24,043 nucleotides of DNA from a virus. A program made the position numbers and the translations under genes. The notes beneath the pieces are model-generated. The model saw only the letters and a list, made by a program, of their open reading frames with translations. It did no database searches and was not told the origin of the DNA. The DNA lies in IMG/VR virus record IMGVR_UViG_3300000227_000019, positions 156 to 24,198 of that record; one strand, written 5' to 3'. Below are positions 1 through 8,513 of this stretch, piece by piece; the first letter of the stretch is position 1, and each line of letters begins with the position of its first letter.

Positions 1-1554
1 AGGTTGTCGTTGAGGATATTCCTGCTCGAACTCTTTTCCTGCTACCACTGAAGCATAAATATTTTTTCCATCATGTTCTATGTCAACTCCCATGTGACCA
101 TCATAACCTGATACAGTTATTTCCTTTGATCCAGTTATTAGCCCAGTATAAGGATTTATTCCAACTACCCAGCAATGAGATTCATCATAATTATTCATAA
201 ATGCTTGCAGCCCAGATATTGGAACATTATATTCACAATCATTAGGAGTATCTACATTATCTGCTAGAGCATAAATGATATTATCTTTCCCGTGCTGAGC
301 AGCGGCCCTGACCTTTATTCCCTCAATATTTTCCTCTACACCGGATACAGTAGCTGGAAGGGAATTAATGGGTATTTTTATCCACGAAGGACTGTTCTCG
401 TACCGTCTGTACAGGCTTCCATCAGATGTTACACAGCTTAATACGCCAAGGTTCTTATTTAAATCTGTTACAAAAAGATTTTCCAATCCTGTTGAATAAT
501 TTTCCCAAATTTGTGGCTCATTTGTGTCTATAGGTTTTCTCCATACTCCGGCAGTAGTAGTCCCTATATACACATAGTCCTTAAAATTAAAGTACGCAAA
601 AATTCTAGAGCATTTTTCATCTAAGACAAGTACTGTTACTAGTCCATCTTTTGACATTGAAACTGTTTTTGTTGTAACTAGGCCGTTTCCCGTAAAAATA
701 TTACTGTTTACAAAAACAAAATCACCTACATTCGCTGGAGTAGTCCCAGCTATAGTCAATGTCTTTGTATATAATATTTCATCATACTCATTTACAATCT
801 TATTGGCTAGAGCCTTTGCCGTACCGAAATTTGGTATATTACTATTAGAAACGATAACAGTTCTATAGTCGTTCTCGTCATAGTTCCATGGAGTTAGAGT
901 CATTGCTTCTGCACAAACACTTGATCCGTTATTAGCACCTCCCCAAACTACTGCTCTATTTCTAAGAACTGAATCATTCTTTTCTGTAACTATTTCAAGA
1001 ATGGTTGTATCATCAAATTCATCAACAATGTTAGATATATCCTTGTTCAATTTTCCTATAATAGCTGTATTATCAGTATCGAATGTAAGATACCAACCGC
1101 TCATCTGTAGAAGAGTCATAATCTGATCATAAGCATTAGTTAGACCTAAAACAGTATTGTTCGATACTAAAGATCCATATCCAGTATCAGTGAATGAGAA
1201 ACTAAGGCCAACATCTTCAAGGAACTTTTGAATCCAATACTTCGTAGTTGAAGCTGTAGATACTGTATATGTCTCTGGGATAAAATAATCTGTTAAACGC
1301 TTTGAACCATCTTGAGCCTCGATGATTAGATTGTATGCTGGATCATCCCATCTGAAAGAACTAATGTAGTATTTTGCTACTTCTTCTCCATCTTCCTCTA
1401 TAGTAATTATATCCCAAACACTAAGTGAACCTGAGTAAGTTGGGGACATGACCAATAGCAATGTTCCTATACTAGAACAAAGTGATGAGCTTCTCTCGTA
1501 TGATATAACATAGGATGAAACATCATTCCCTCCAATCCTAATCACTGCATTCAT
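1..1554 (-). CDS. Tail hub-like protein with C-terminal beta-propeller-like domain (partial, runs off left edge)
   Basis: The frame is open from the ATG at 1554 to the window edge, giving 518 codons with no stop, so the C-terminus is missing. The start overlaps the stop of the preceding hub gene as ATGA, which implies coupled translation. Residues about 1-310 resemble phage baseplate hub proteins of the late-control D / gp27 type. Around residue 198 the segment LRNRAVVWGG, followed by a TVIVSN segment, matches LRNRIVLYGA and TVVVSN in the neighbouring 320-aa protein, so the two are paralogues. From about residue 313 the character changes to short repeated beta-blade-like segments, for example VYIGTTTAGVWRKP and later SCVTSDGSLYRRY, as in BNR/sialidase-type propellers. 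I infer a tail-tip protein combining a hub domain with a propeller that may contact the host surface. The hub assignment is moderately sure; the propeller is inferred from sequence pattern only. Confidence 0.65.
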   Translation of the reverse strand, partial: MNAVIRIGGNDVSSYVISYERSSSLCSSIGTLLLVMSPTYSGSLSVWDIITIEEDGEEVAKYYISSFRWDDPAYNLIIEAQDGSKRLTDYFIPETYTVSTASTTKYWIQKFLEDVGLSFSFTDTGYGSLVSNNTVLGLTNAYDQIMTLLQMSGWYLTFDTDNTAIIGKLNKDISNIVDEFDDTTILEIVTEKNDSVLRNRAVVWGGANNGSSVCAEAMTLTPWNYDENDYRTVIVSNSNIPNFGTAKALANKIVNEYDEILYTKTLTIAGTTPANVGDFVFVNSNIFTGNGLVTTKTVSMSKDGLVTVLVLDEKCSRIFAYFNFKDYVYIGTTTAGVWRKPIDTNEPQIWENYSTGLENLFVTDLNKNLGVLSCVTSDGSLYRRYENSPSWIKIPINSLPATVSGVEENIEGIKVRAAAQHGKDNIIYALADNVDTPNDCEYNVPISGLQAFMNNYDESHCWVVGINPYTGLITGSKEITVSGYDGHMGVDIEHDGKNIYASVVAGKEFEQEYPQRQP

Positions 1555-2513
1555 ACATATCTCCTTAAATCCAATGTTGTAGTATATCCACCTTTATTCC
1601 AGTTATGTTCTGCTCCATAGATATAAAAATCATTATCTAACGATAAAGATGGATATTTTAATGTAGCAGTAACTCTTGGAATTAATAATGGATTTCCCTT
1701 TACAGTTACTTCAGCCCTATGATTCAGTTTATTATATAGCTCCAGATTATACTCTACTGCCGCATTAGCCATATCTTGACTGTCTACATAATAGTTTGAT
1801 ACCACTACAGTTTTGTAATAACCGCTTGGTAAATAAGGAGAAGCTTCACTGGCCTCCGCATGAATTCCAGTTGCTCCATAAAGAACAATTCTGTTTCTTA
1901 GATCTTTATCTGATATTCCATAGGATATGGAAAGAATATTTGTTCCTTCTTCAAGAACTGCAACCGGTACATCATCATTTGTGGGCCATGGGAACCTTCT
2001 ATAGAAATTTATTCCTCCCCCAACATCTGCCCAAATGTTCCATGCTATTAGCTCTGCCAACGAGTGAGCAAAGTCATAAGACGTAACTAAATTTATCTCC
2101 ACTGGATTATGAATACCAAGTATAAAATTTGTTGCACTATAATCAACATCCATGAGTCCAGCTTCATTCATAACATCTCTAACAAGATCTCCAGCATCTA
2201 TATTGGATCTTCTCATTGGATTTTCTGGATTAGCAGAAACAATATAATATTCAGCCGCCCTTACCATAACATCACTAGCAGTAATTGTGTACCATCTTTC
2301 TGGTTCTTTCAGCTGAATATCCTTTACATAACCAGTAAATAAGAGCTGATGATTGTCTGTATATCCAAGATTTATTGAAATCCCATTTCCGACATCCAAG
2401 GTACATTCTTCTGCCTCTATTGTAGCTGTAGCTACTTGGGCTGAATGAGCATTTGTAATGTTCACACTGAGAATCTTGTCACATCCAGTGACATTTGCAT
2501 ATAGTGTATCCAT
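1551..2513 (-). CDS. Tail hub protein (gp27 / late control D-like)
   Basis: This 320-aa protein lies two genes after the tape measure, where tail-tip hub proteins normally sit. The N-terminal third has the pattern of hub beta-barrels: a short hydrophobic strand, a VGNGISINLGY strand near residue 42, then LFTGYVKDI and YTITASD near residues 58-80. The middle is helical (DLVRDVMNEAG, then SLAELIAWNIWADVG). The C-terminal third carries LRNRIVLYGA near residue 207 and ends in a beta-rich DLRRYV. The ATG at 2513 is preceded by AGGAT at suitable spacing, 7 nt after the upstream gene's stop. It is paralogous to the next gene downstream, which it overlaps by 4 nt. The likely role is a ring at the tail tip connecting the tube to receptor-binding parts. 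I cannot tell which of the two paralogues forms the central hub. Confidence 0.65.
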   Translation of the reverse strand: MDTLYANVTGCDKILSVNITNAHSAQVATATIEAEECTLDVGNGISINLGYTDNHQLLFTGYVKDIQLKEPERWYTITASDVMVRAAEYYIVSANPENPMRRSNIDAGDLVRDVMNEAGLMDVDYSATNFILGIHNPVEINLVTSYDFAHSLAELIAWNIWADVGGGINFYRRFPWPTNDDVPVAVLEEGTNILSISYGISDKDLRNRIVLYGATGIHAEASEASPYLPSGYYKTVVVSNYYVDSQDMANAAVEYNLELYNKLNHRAEVTVKGNPLLIPRVTATLKYPSLSLDNDFYIYGAEHNWNKGGYTTTLDLRRYV

Positions 2514-2520
2514 TTTAATC

Positions 2521-2886
2521 CTATATCACTTTTATTAGATCCAATGATACTTTATACACGGGAGATTCACAATCAAGGTCTGGTCTAATGGTCTGATATA
2601 TAACATTTAGTCTCTTATGATCTACGCCCCTAACATAATAACTCCCTAAATTTCCCTCTGGAGAGACTAGTTCAAAAGATGCTCCTCCACCACTTGTTGT
2701 AAGAGATTTTAGATGATCCTTATCCGCATTTCCTACAACAAGACCTTCAACCTTATATTTATCTGATTCCCATCCAAATTGTTGATAAATACTTCCAGCT
2801 CTAATAGGATTTAGTTCTGCAATGATTTGTTTTACTCCCTCAGAAATATCTTGCACAAAAACTCTAACTCCTGCAAATGTCCACAT
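2521..2886 (-). CDS. Small distal-tail / tail-tube-initiator-like protein
   Basis: This 121-aa beta-rich protein sits between the tape measure and the first hub gene. Its segments (FAGVRVFVQD, an FGWESDKYKVEGLVVG block near residues 38-53, an HP-like loop at about 75, and SPVYKVSLDLIKV at the end) follow the strand pattern of the N-terminal region of DNA-circularisation/gp43-type tail proteins and related distal tail proteins. I infer that it caps the end of the tube and adapts it to the hub, a Dit-like role. The start ATG at 2886 has AGAGG 6 nt upstream, 8 nt past the tape measure stop. Family membership is by pattern only; a structure prediction would settle it. Confidence 0.5.
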   Translation of the reverse strand: MWTFAGVRVFVQDISEGVKQIIAELNPIRAGSIYQQFGWESDKYKVEGLVVGNADKDHLKSLTTSGGGASFELVSPEGNLGSYYVRGVDHKRLNVIYQTIRPDLDCESPVYKVSLDLIKVI

Positions 2887-2894
2887 AATTACCT

Positions 2895-5800
2895 CTATAA
2901 TACATTTCCGCTGCTTGTTTTTCCATAAGCTGTTGTAGTTCTTATCAAATCCTTTGCGAGATAGTTCTTTACAACATTGGCTACTGTTTTACCATCTAGC
3001 TGTAAAGTAGTGGTTGAATTTATCTCTATTGCCAGTTTAGGAAGTGTTACCATTTGACCTGTCTCTTTTCTAAGATCTTCATGTCTAGGCAATCTTTTTT
3101 CGTTAAATAGCAGCTCCCTCAAGAATAGATCACTTAAGTTTCTATTTTTCCTTTCCAGATCTGGATAAAAATCATCAAGATTTACAGGAAGGTTCTTTCT
3201 TCCTTCAACTGGAACAAATACGTGTCTAGATAAAGCTCTTAGTTTTTCAATGCCGCCTCCCCATATTCCTCCTTCTCCACTACCGAGTCCAGCTTCGCCT
3301 ATAACTTCTTTTGTAGTTGTTTCCTCGCCTGCCCTCTTTACATTAGGAAAATTGCCACCTCCCCCTCCACCTCCAGCTGGAACATAGGATTGAATCGGTA
3401 CCCAGAACGACTGTCCTTCAGGAATATTCCACATACCCTGCTCTAGTTGTTTCTGCTGTAATTCGACCATTTTACTTTGAGCTAGGTTAATAGCAGTTAG
3501 ATCATAATGTAGAGTATCAAACTGATCATCTGAGAACATTGCTATAATACCTGGTTCTGTATTTATAGGCACTCCAGCTCCCTGTAGAAGATTCTGATAG
3601 TACTGTATCCAGCTCTTAAAAGTCCCAAGTTGTGATGACGGAAAATCAAATGTCTGAAAGCCAGGACCTCTGCTGGTCTGTGTACTTATCAAGCCTCGAT
3701 CCTCGAATTGCTTGAGGGCGATGTCCAAAAAGTCCTGACTTACTAGTCCTTGACCTAGTTCAGATAATTTCTTATATATAATTTCTCCACCAGCTTTTAT
3801 GGCAATAACAAAGTCATCTAGACTCTCACGATATGCCTCTATTTCCTCATCTGTATAATCAGTTGTTTGTTTTAAGAAATCTATCTGCATTTTGACAGCA
3901 TTTTGAACTGCTTGCATGATTGATCCTGGTGTTCCAACAATCGGAGAACTTTGATTTATTATGTTTAGTGGAGGATTTCTCTGAAGTGATAGATGAGACA
4001 TCATTGATGCCAGGATCTGTCCTCCTATCTGTTGCTTTTTGTTTATTTGTTCTTGAACATCGTTGATGTATGCTTCTGGAGCTCCAAGAGATCTTAATTC
4101 TTCAACTTTCAACATTAAATCACCAATCTCTGTTGCAAGTTTGGTTAGATTTGTTATCTGTTCATCAGATCCATAGGTAAATATATCCAAAAATGCCTTA
4201 TAAGCATCTGCAGCTGAATTGATGTCTTTACTTACTTCTTGGAACTGTTCACCAAAAGCTACGAAATAAGCTGCAGATTTTTCATCAAATCCTCCAAGAA
4301 CATCCATTTTCTCCTGATAGGAAGTAGGAGTTATTTTACCCTTGATTAGATCATTTAACATCTCCTCTTCCCTAGCTTTTCTTATGGCAGCTAAATATGA
4401 ACCTTGTCTTGATACCTCTTGATCAATTTTAGATATATATGGAGATGTAATTTCGGGTAATGATAGTTCCCCTGATTTCACTGCCTTTATTCTTTCTGTA
4501 TCTAGCAATGCTCTTTGCTCAGGAGTTGCTCTCGCATAGAGTATATCTAATGCAGTTAATCGCCTTGGTGCTTCTCCAGAGATCGCCGGAAGACCTTTTA
4601 GCCCTCCGCCCAAAAACTCTGTTCCTTCGAGAAAGAAGTTAATAATACCAGCGGACCATGACGCTACGAGTTGATCCCAAGCCCCAGCTCCCAACAATCT
4701 TGCCATGTTCTTACCTGAGTATGGTTCTTGTGATCCAGCAACTTTAAATGGCTCCCCACTCCGAAAATCTGCCAATGTTAGGTCTTCTGTAGCCTTAGTA
4801 ACAAATGATTCCGCAATTGCAGATCCAACTGCAGCTCCAATTAATGGACTTTGACCAATGAATGCAGCTCCAATTCCTCCGGCAATTCCTCCTACGATAT
4901 TGGCTATAGCTTTTGTACCACCGTGCCTATCATCTCCCTGTTGGAAATCAGAATAGTTCTGTAATGCTGGAATTAAGCTTGTTAATATTCCCGTACCTAT
5001 ACCCGCAGTTATTTTTCCTCTCAGTGAAGACATTAAGATAGCTTCATATCCAAGACTTCCAACACCTCTTCCAAGTCTATTTGCCAATGATTGTTGTGAA
5101 AGAGCCTGTGATGCGGCAGCTGGGTCAAATCCAAATATATCACCCACCCTACTAGCAAGTCTCGATGTAGCAAGAGGACCTTGAGTATATTTATATATAC
5201 CACTTATAGCCAGTGCTCCCAACAGTGCTGGACCTGCCTTTCCAGCGGATTCGGCTAGCTTATCCATTAGTCCAACAACCCCACCGAGAACTGTTATTAC
5301 AGTGCTAAACAGATCAAGAAGTCCTCCCTCATTTCCTAGAGTCTGAGCAAGTGATTGAAAAGCATTTTGAAGTTTTGTTAAAGCTGTTTGTACTGTATCC
5401 AGCCTCTTTGCAAGAGCTTTAGCCGCTTCTCCTTCTACATTTTCTTGTGCAGATACTATCTGAGAAATCCTTGGATAAGATTCAATGAACCCAGCTACAG
5501 CTGCGGCCCTGCGAGTTCCTCCTCCAATTGCTAGTGATAACTCTGAGAACTGTGTAGGAGAAAGGACTCCAGTTTGACGTAGCTCATATAAATCTCTCTG
5601 GATTTCCAGTAAACTTCTCATGTTTCCTTCAGTATCTTGAGTCGCGATACCTAAATTTTCAAGAGCTCTAACTGCTTTATCTGACTGGAATCCAGATACA
5701 AACGACCTAGCTACATTAGCTGCTTCTCTGCCTGTTATGCCCAAAGTTTCTGATGTTACGGCAAGAATAGCGTTCAATTCTTGCTGTGAAAGCCCAGCTG

Positions 5801-7385
5801 AATCTGCCTGTTCTCCGAGTACGGAAAAACCTACTGCTAGAGTTGTTAAGTCAACATTAGCGACTCTGGTTGTTTTTACCCACATATCCAGCAGTTCAGA
5901 TCCTTGATCTAGTTTCATTCCAGCTTGTCGAAGGGCAGCAGCTAATGTATCAATTGACTCTGCAGCACTTAGTGTGGATAATTTAGAAAGTACTAGAGCA
6001 TCGTTCATCAGCTTGGTAGCTACAGCTACTCTGGTTTCTGCATTTTCCATCCCACCAGTAGCTTGATATGCTTGTGAAAAGTTTACTATAACATCACTTA
6101 CATTTTCACCCATTGCATCAGCAGCTTCTGCGGCAATATCAAATACGTCAGTGACCTTCAAAGTAGAATCTGAAACGGCTATCATTGCATTTGCTAGCCG
6201 GGTCTCGTTCTCTACCATTAAAGTTACCATTTCATTTAGCTTGTTTAGAGGACCGTAGATAACTCCAATAGCCAATGTCCATTTGCTAAGCTCTACAATG
6301 TCCCTAGCTACTGATGATGCAAATGTATTAAATTGTCTGGATACTGCTGGCATTACTCGTCCGGCTTCATTCACAAATAAGCGAAGCTTTTGTGTTACGC
6401 CGGTAAGTTCATCAAATTTCTGGAAGTCAATTCTTTGTATTCCAGCTAGACCTACTTCTGTTATTCCAGCCAAATTGTCTCGTGTAAAGTTCTTGCTCTT
6501 AGCAAGTTCAAGTGCCTCCTCATATCTTGGCTGTGATATAACATTTTGCATTTGTCGCAAACGTTTTTCTTCTTCTAGCTGTTTCTTGGATAGTTTTACC
6601 GGCGGAGATGCCAGATCTGCTTTTAGCCTCGCCAGCTCAGCCTCAAATTGATCTTGTAATCTCTTTCCAGTTATTACATCAAGATCTGCAGTTAGTAAAT
6701 CAACTTCTGCCTGAGCTTGCTTTTTTATTCTGTCTAACGTTGCTTGATAAATTTCATCTTCTATTCTTTTAGCAGTAGCAAGTTTTTTCTCCTGTGCTGC
6801 TTTAAAAGCTTCGTGATCTTTGTAAGCTGTTTCTAAATAAAAATCTGGAAGATCTGAATATGATGCTCTGACTTCGGGTATTTTATTGACTACTGGTACT
6901 TGACTAGATAACTTCAGATCCGGACTTCTTAATGGATAAACCGCTTGAGATGGAATTGACAAGTTCTTTAGTCTTGATATAAAGCTACTAAGAGCTCTTT
7001 CAGATCTAATTATTTCCTCTTCAATTCCAGCAGCTATTCCAAAATTTCCAGATGCTTCTGCAGATGCCTTTCTAGAATATAATTTATTTATTTTTTCATC
7101 TAGAGAATTTATAGCTTTGATTGTAGAATCTAATTCTTTACTTGGAGGAGAAATTGTTTGAGCCTTTTCATATAACTGGGCCCTTTTTTGCTCTGCTTTG
7201 GCTATAGCTTCATACAAAGATGTAATTTTTTGAGCTATAGATGCCAAAGAGCTTGTAGCGCCCCTTTCAAGATCAGATGTAAATTTTGCACTAAGTTTAG
7301 CTACACTATCTGTTAGCTTATTTATAAGTGCATCAGTTTTATTTATACTAGCATTAATTTCTTCAATCGTATAATTTCTAGCCAC
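2895..7385 (-). CDS. Tail tape measure protein
   Basis: At 1496 aa this is the longest gene in the window, and it lies directly after the tail assembly chaperone, as is usual for tape measure genes. Residues 1-300 are mostly charged helix and coiled coil. Residues about 385-640 match the core of TP901-type tape measures, with helices rich in Ala, Leu and Ser and the segment FSELSLAIGGGTRRAAAVAGF near 613-633. Hydrophobic Gly/Ala stretches at about 695-730 and 825-862 could be membrane-inserting segments released during DNA entry. A seven-glycine linker lies near residue 1350. The start is a GTG at 7385, supported by GAAGG at 7395-7391 with 5 nt spacing; the ATG two bases upstream is in another frame. 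At about 0.15 nm per residue the tail would be roughly 220 nm long. No lytic domain is obvious. Confidence 0.93.
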   Translation of the reverse strand: MARNYTIEEINASINKTDALINKLTDSVAKLSAKFTSDLERGATSSLASIAQKITSLYEAIAKAEQKRAQLYEKAQTISPPSKELDSTIKAINSLDEKINKLYSRKASAEASGNFGIAAGIEEEIIRSERALSSFISRLKNLSIPSQAVYPLRSPDLKLSSQVPVVNKIPEVRASYSDLPDFYLETAYKDHEAFKAAQEKKLATAKRIEDEIYQATLDRIKKQAQAEVDLLTADLDVITGKRLQDQFEAELARLKADLASPPVKLSKKQLEEEKRLRQMQNVISQPRYEEALELAKSKNFTRDNLAGITEVGLAGIQRIDFQKFDELTGVTQKLRLFVNEAGRVMPAVSRQFNTFASSVARDIVELSKWTLAIGVIYGPLNKLNEMVTLMVENETRLANAMIAVSDSTLKVTDVFDIAAEAADAMGENVSDVIVNFSQAYQATGGMENAETRVAVATKLMNDALVLSKLSTLSAAESIDTLAAALRQAGMKLDQGSELLDMWVKTTRVANVDLTTLAVGFSVLGEQADSAGLSQQELNAILAVTSETLGITGREAANVARSFVSGFQSDKAVRALENLGIATQDTEGNMRSLLEIQRDLYELRQTGVLSPTQFSELSLAIGGGTRRAAAVAGFIESYPRISQIVSAQENVEGEAAKALAKRLDTVQTALTKLQNAFQSLAQTLGNEGGLLDLFSTVITVLGGVVGLMDKLAESAGKAGPALLGALAISGIYKYTQGPLATSRLASRVGDIFGFDPAAASQALSQQSLANRLGRGVGSLGYEAILMSSLRGKITAGIGTGILTSLIPALQNYSDFQQGDDRHGGTKAIANIVGGIAGGIGAAFIGQSPLIGAAVGSAIAESFVTKATEDLTLADFRSGEPFKVAGSQEPYSGKNMARLLGAGAWDQLVASWSAGIINFFLEGTEFLGGGLKGLPAISGEAPRRLTALDILYARATPEQRALLDTERIKAVKSGELSLPEITSPYISKIDQEVSRQGSYLAAIRKAREEEMLNDLIKGKITPTSYQEKMDVLGGFDEKSAAYFVAFGEQFQEVSKDINSAADAYKAFLDIFTYGSDEQITNLTKLATEIGDLMLKVEELRSLGAPEAYINDVQEQINKKQQIGGQILASMMSHLSLQRNPPLNIINQSSPIVGTPGSIMQAVQNAVKMQIDFLKQTTDYTDEEIEAYRESLDDFVIAIKAGGEIIYKKLSELGQGLVSQDFLDIALKQFEDRGLISTQTSRGPGFQTFDFPSSQLGTFKSWIQYYQNLLQGAGVPINTEPGIIAMFSDDQFDTLHYDLTAINLAQSKMVELQQKQLEQGMWNIPEGQSFWVPIQSYVPAGGGGGGGNFPNVKRAGEETTTKEVIGEAGLGSGEGGIWGGGIEKLRALSRHVFVPVEGRKNLPVNLDDFYPDLERKNRNLSDLFLRELLFNEKRLPRHEDLRKETGQMVTLPKLAIEINSTTTLQLDGKTVANVVKNYLAKDLIRTTTAYGKTSSGNVL

Positions 7386-7386
7386 A

Positions 7387-7689
7387 TTAGCCTTCTACAT
7401 CATCTATGTTGATGATTATTTTATCATTAGTTTGTTGTGCAGACTTGTTTCTTCCAAATACCTTATCTATCCATTCTTCTAGTTCATCTGAAGTACCGTC
7501 CCAGATTAAATCATCCGGTGGCCTCTTTTCCTTTGGAAGTTCGTTAAAACTGTCTATCTGCTGTCGTTTTCTTATTACATAACTTATTGTATATGGAACA
7601 TCTGTTAATTTCTTTAATTTAGGGTCTAACGGGATTCGCAATGCCTTTGAGATGTTCCATAAAGACCCTATTGCATTGCTCCCAGCTAT
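7387..7689 (-). CDS. Tail assembly chaperone, -1 frameshift extension (gpT-like part of a gpG-gpT fusion)
   Basis: This reading frame encodes 100 residues that would be joined to the 235-aa upstream ORF by a -1 ribosomal frameshift at 7689, giving a 335-aa product spanning 7387-8393. Read alone, it could begin only at a weak TTG at 7641 with no convincing ribosome site. In the -1 frame from the slippery site it stays open, starting IAGSNAIGSLWNISKAL and continuing into RIPLDPKLKKLTDVPYTISY. It then has an acidic DDLIWDGTSDELEEWIDKVFG segment and ends one base before the tape measure start. In lambda-like phages the minor long chaperone binds the tape measure and recruits tube subunits. The frame relation, slip sequence and pseudoknot are seen directly; the function is inferred from position between tube and tape measure. 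Confidence 0.85.
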   Translation of the reverse strand: MAGSNAIGSLWNISKALRIPLDPKLKKLTDVPYTISYVIRKRQQIDSFNELPKEKRPPDDLIWDGTSDELEEWIDKVFGRNKSAQQTNDKIIINIDDVEG

Positions 7690-7695
7690 TTTTTT
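7620..7695 (-). promoter_or_regulatory. Programmed -1 frameshift signal: A_AAA_AAA slippery site plus H-type pseudoknot
   Basis: The zero frame reads CTA AAA AAA TAG, placing the heptamer A AAA AAA (7695-7689) in exactly the phase needed for -1 slippage, with the stop codon immediately after. After a 9-nt spacer, GCAATGC (7679-7673) can pair with GCATTGC (7644-7638) to form stem 1 of 7 bp. TAGGGTCT (7670-7663), inside the stem 1 loop, can pair with AGACCCTA (7627-7620) beyond it to form stem 2 of 8 bp. The two inverted repeats are interleaved, which is the topology of an H-type pseudoknot. Connecting segments are 2, 18 and 10 nt. The 18-nt segment between the stems is long for a classical coaxially stacked knot, so only one stem may dominate. 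Confidence 0.85.
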
Positions 7696-8393
7696 AGCAT
7701 CTCGGACTCTATTTCCAAAGAAGCATATTCTTTCACAAGAGTATCTTTTATATCTGATGGAAGATTATCAAAGTCTTCAAATTTAGTGAAATATCTTTCA
7801 CTAAATGACCTGTCTTTGAATGTTCCAAAAAATACACAATGTTCTCTGTACCTCTTTAGTAATTCTTGTTCGCAAATCTCATTTATTATAGATGATTCAT
7901 ACAGTGCAAGAAGTTGGTCCTTCCCGAGCTCTGAGAGCTCTTCCCTTCGTCTCCGTACCTTTTCATCAATAAACTTTTTTATCTCAGCAGCTCTTTTTGC
8001 TGGATAAGCGTCTATGTCTGCTTGGTACTTTTCTATCTTCTCCGTAGGAGCATCTGAACCAGGATCCTTTGGAAGAGGAACTCTTACCTCTTTATAAGCA
8101 AGTTGTGTAAATTCTCTCATTCCGAAGAGAATAATAGCTTCAATTAGTTTATCTACATCCTCATCTGTGAAATCTGGAATATATGCTATTCTTTCATCAG
8201 ATTCCAATGTTTTTAATTTCTTTCTAAGGTCCGCACTAAATCTAAGCGCCATCACTCTCGATCTATTAGCATCTGCATCCCCCACTAACCTGATGAAAAA
8301 TTTGAACTTCTTTCCCTTTCTCTCTATAACAACTTCCTTATTCCAAACAAATAATTTACTTATATCCACATCGTTCTTCTCTACTACAGTCAT
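7686..8393 (-). CDS. Tail assembly chaperone, short form (gpG-like)
   Basis: This 235-aa protein lies between tail tube and tape measure, the standard position of the tail assembly chaperone. The N-terminal 60 residues form a small beta domain (FVWNKEVVIERKGKKFKFFIRLVGD). The rest is mainly helical and highly charged, with a basic helix (KKFIDEKVRRRREELSEL) near residues 140-157. It ends LKK followed by TAG, and the two Lys codons are the slippery sequence of the -1 frameshift. The ATG at 8393 follows AAGGAG about 8 nt upstream. The short form is expected in excess over the frameshifted form. There is no sequence motif specific to the family, so the call rests on position, size and the frameshift architecture. 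Confidence 0.8.
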   Translation of the reverse strand: MTVVEKNDVDISKLFVWNKEVVIERKGKKFKFFIRLVGDADANRSRVMALRFSADLRKKLKTLESDERIAYIPDFTDEDVDKLIEAIILFGMREFTQLAYKEVRVPLPKDPGSDAPTEKIEKYQADIDAYPAKRAAEIKKFIDEKVRRRREELSELGKDQLLALYESSIINEICEQELLKRYREHCVFFGTFKDRSFSERYFTKFEDFDNLPSDIKDTLVKEYASLEIESEMLKK

Positions 8394-8414
8394 TTCCTAT
8401 TCTCCTTATATAGT

Positions 8415-8466
8415 AAAAGGGGCTACTATAGAATCGGATGACCCGCTCTGATAAGTAGCCCCTTTT
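8415..8466 (-). terminator. Intercistronic hairpin, probable attenuator/partial terminator between tail tube and chaperone
   Basis: A perfect 13-bp inverted repeat (AAAAGGGGCTACT at 8415-8427 with its complement at 8454-8466) encloses a 26-nt loop in the 120-nt gap. On the minus-strand transcript the stem ends in four U and is followed by ACUAUAU, a weak U-tract. On the plus strand it ends in five T. It could reduce expression of chaperone and tape measure relative to the abundant tube protein, or block read-through from the other strand. Confidence 0.6.
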
Positions 8467-8484
8467 TCTTACGTCCTTTATGGC

Positions 8485-8502
8485 TTATCTATTTATAGAT
8501 AA
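8485..8502 (-). repeat. Small AT-rich hairpin after the tail tube stop codon
   Basis: A 7-bp perfect stem (TTATCTA with TAGATAA) with a 4-nt loop lies 11 nt past the tail tube stop and just before the larger 13-bp hairpin. It may protect the 3' end of the tube mRNA. An AT-rich palindrome of this size can occur by chance, so confidence in function is low. Confidence 0.35.
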
Positions 8503-8513
8503 TTATTCAATTA

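Noticed and set aside
6283-6651. Plus-strand ORF of 122 aa opposite the tape measure gene
   Set aside because: It is rich in Ser and Leu, as expected for the antisense of a Glu/Ala/Lys-rich helical gene. It has no ribosome site and the minus-strand gene is certain.
7198-7247. Bulged inverted repeat in the 5' part of the tape measure gene
   Set aside because: 7 bp plus 5 bp separated by a 3-nt bulge with a 23-nt loop inside coding sequence; not strong enough to claim.
7387-7641. Independent 84-aa gene starting at TTG 7641
   Set aside because: The TTG has only AAAGG at 2-3 nt, too close to act. The open -1 frame through the slippery site and pseudoknot explains this ORF better as a frameshift extension.
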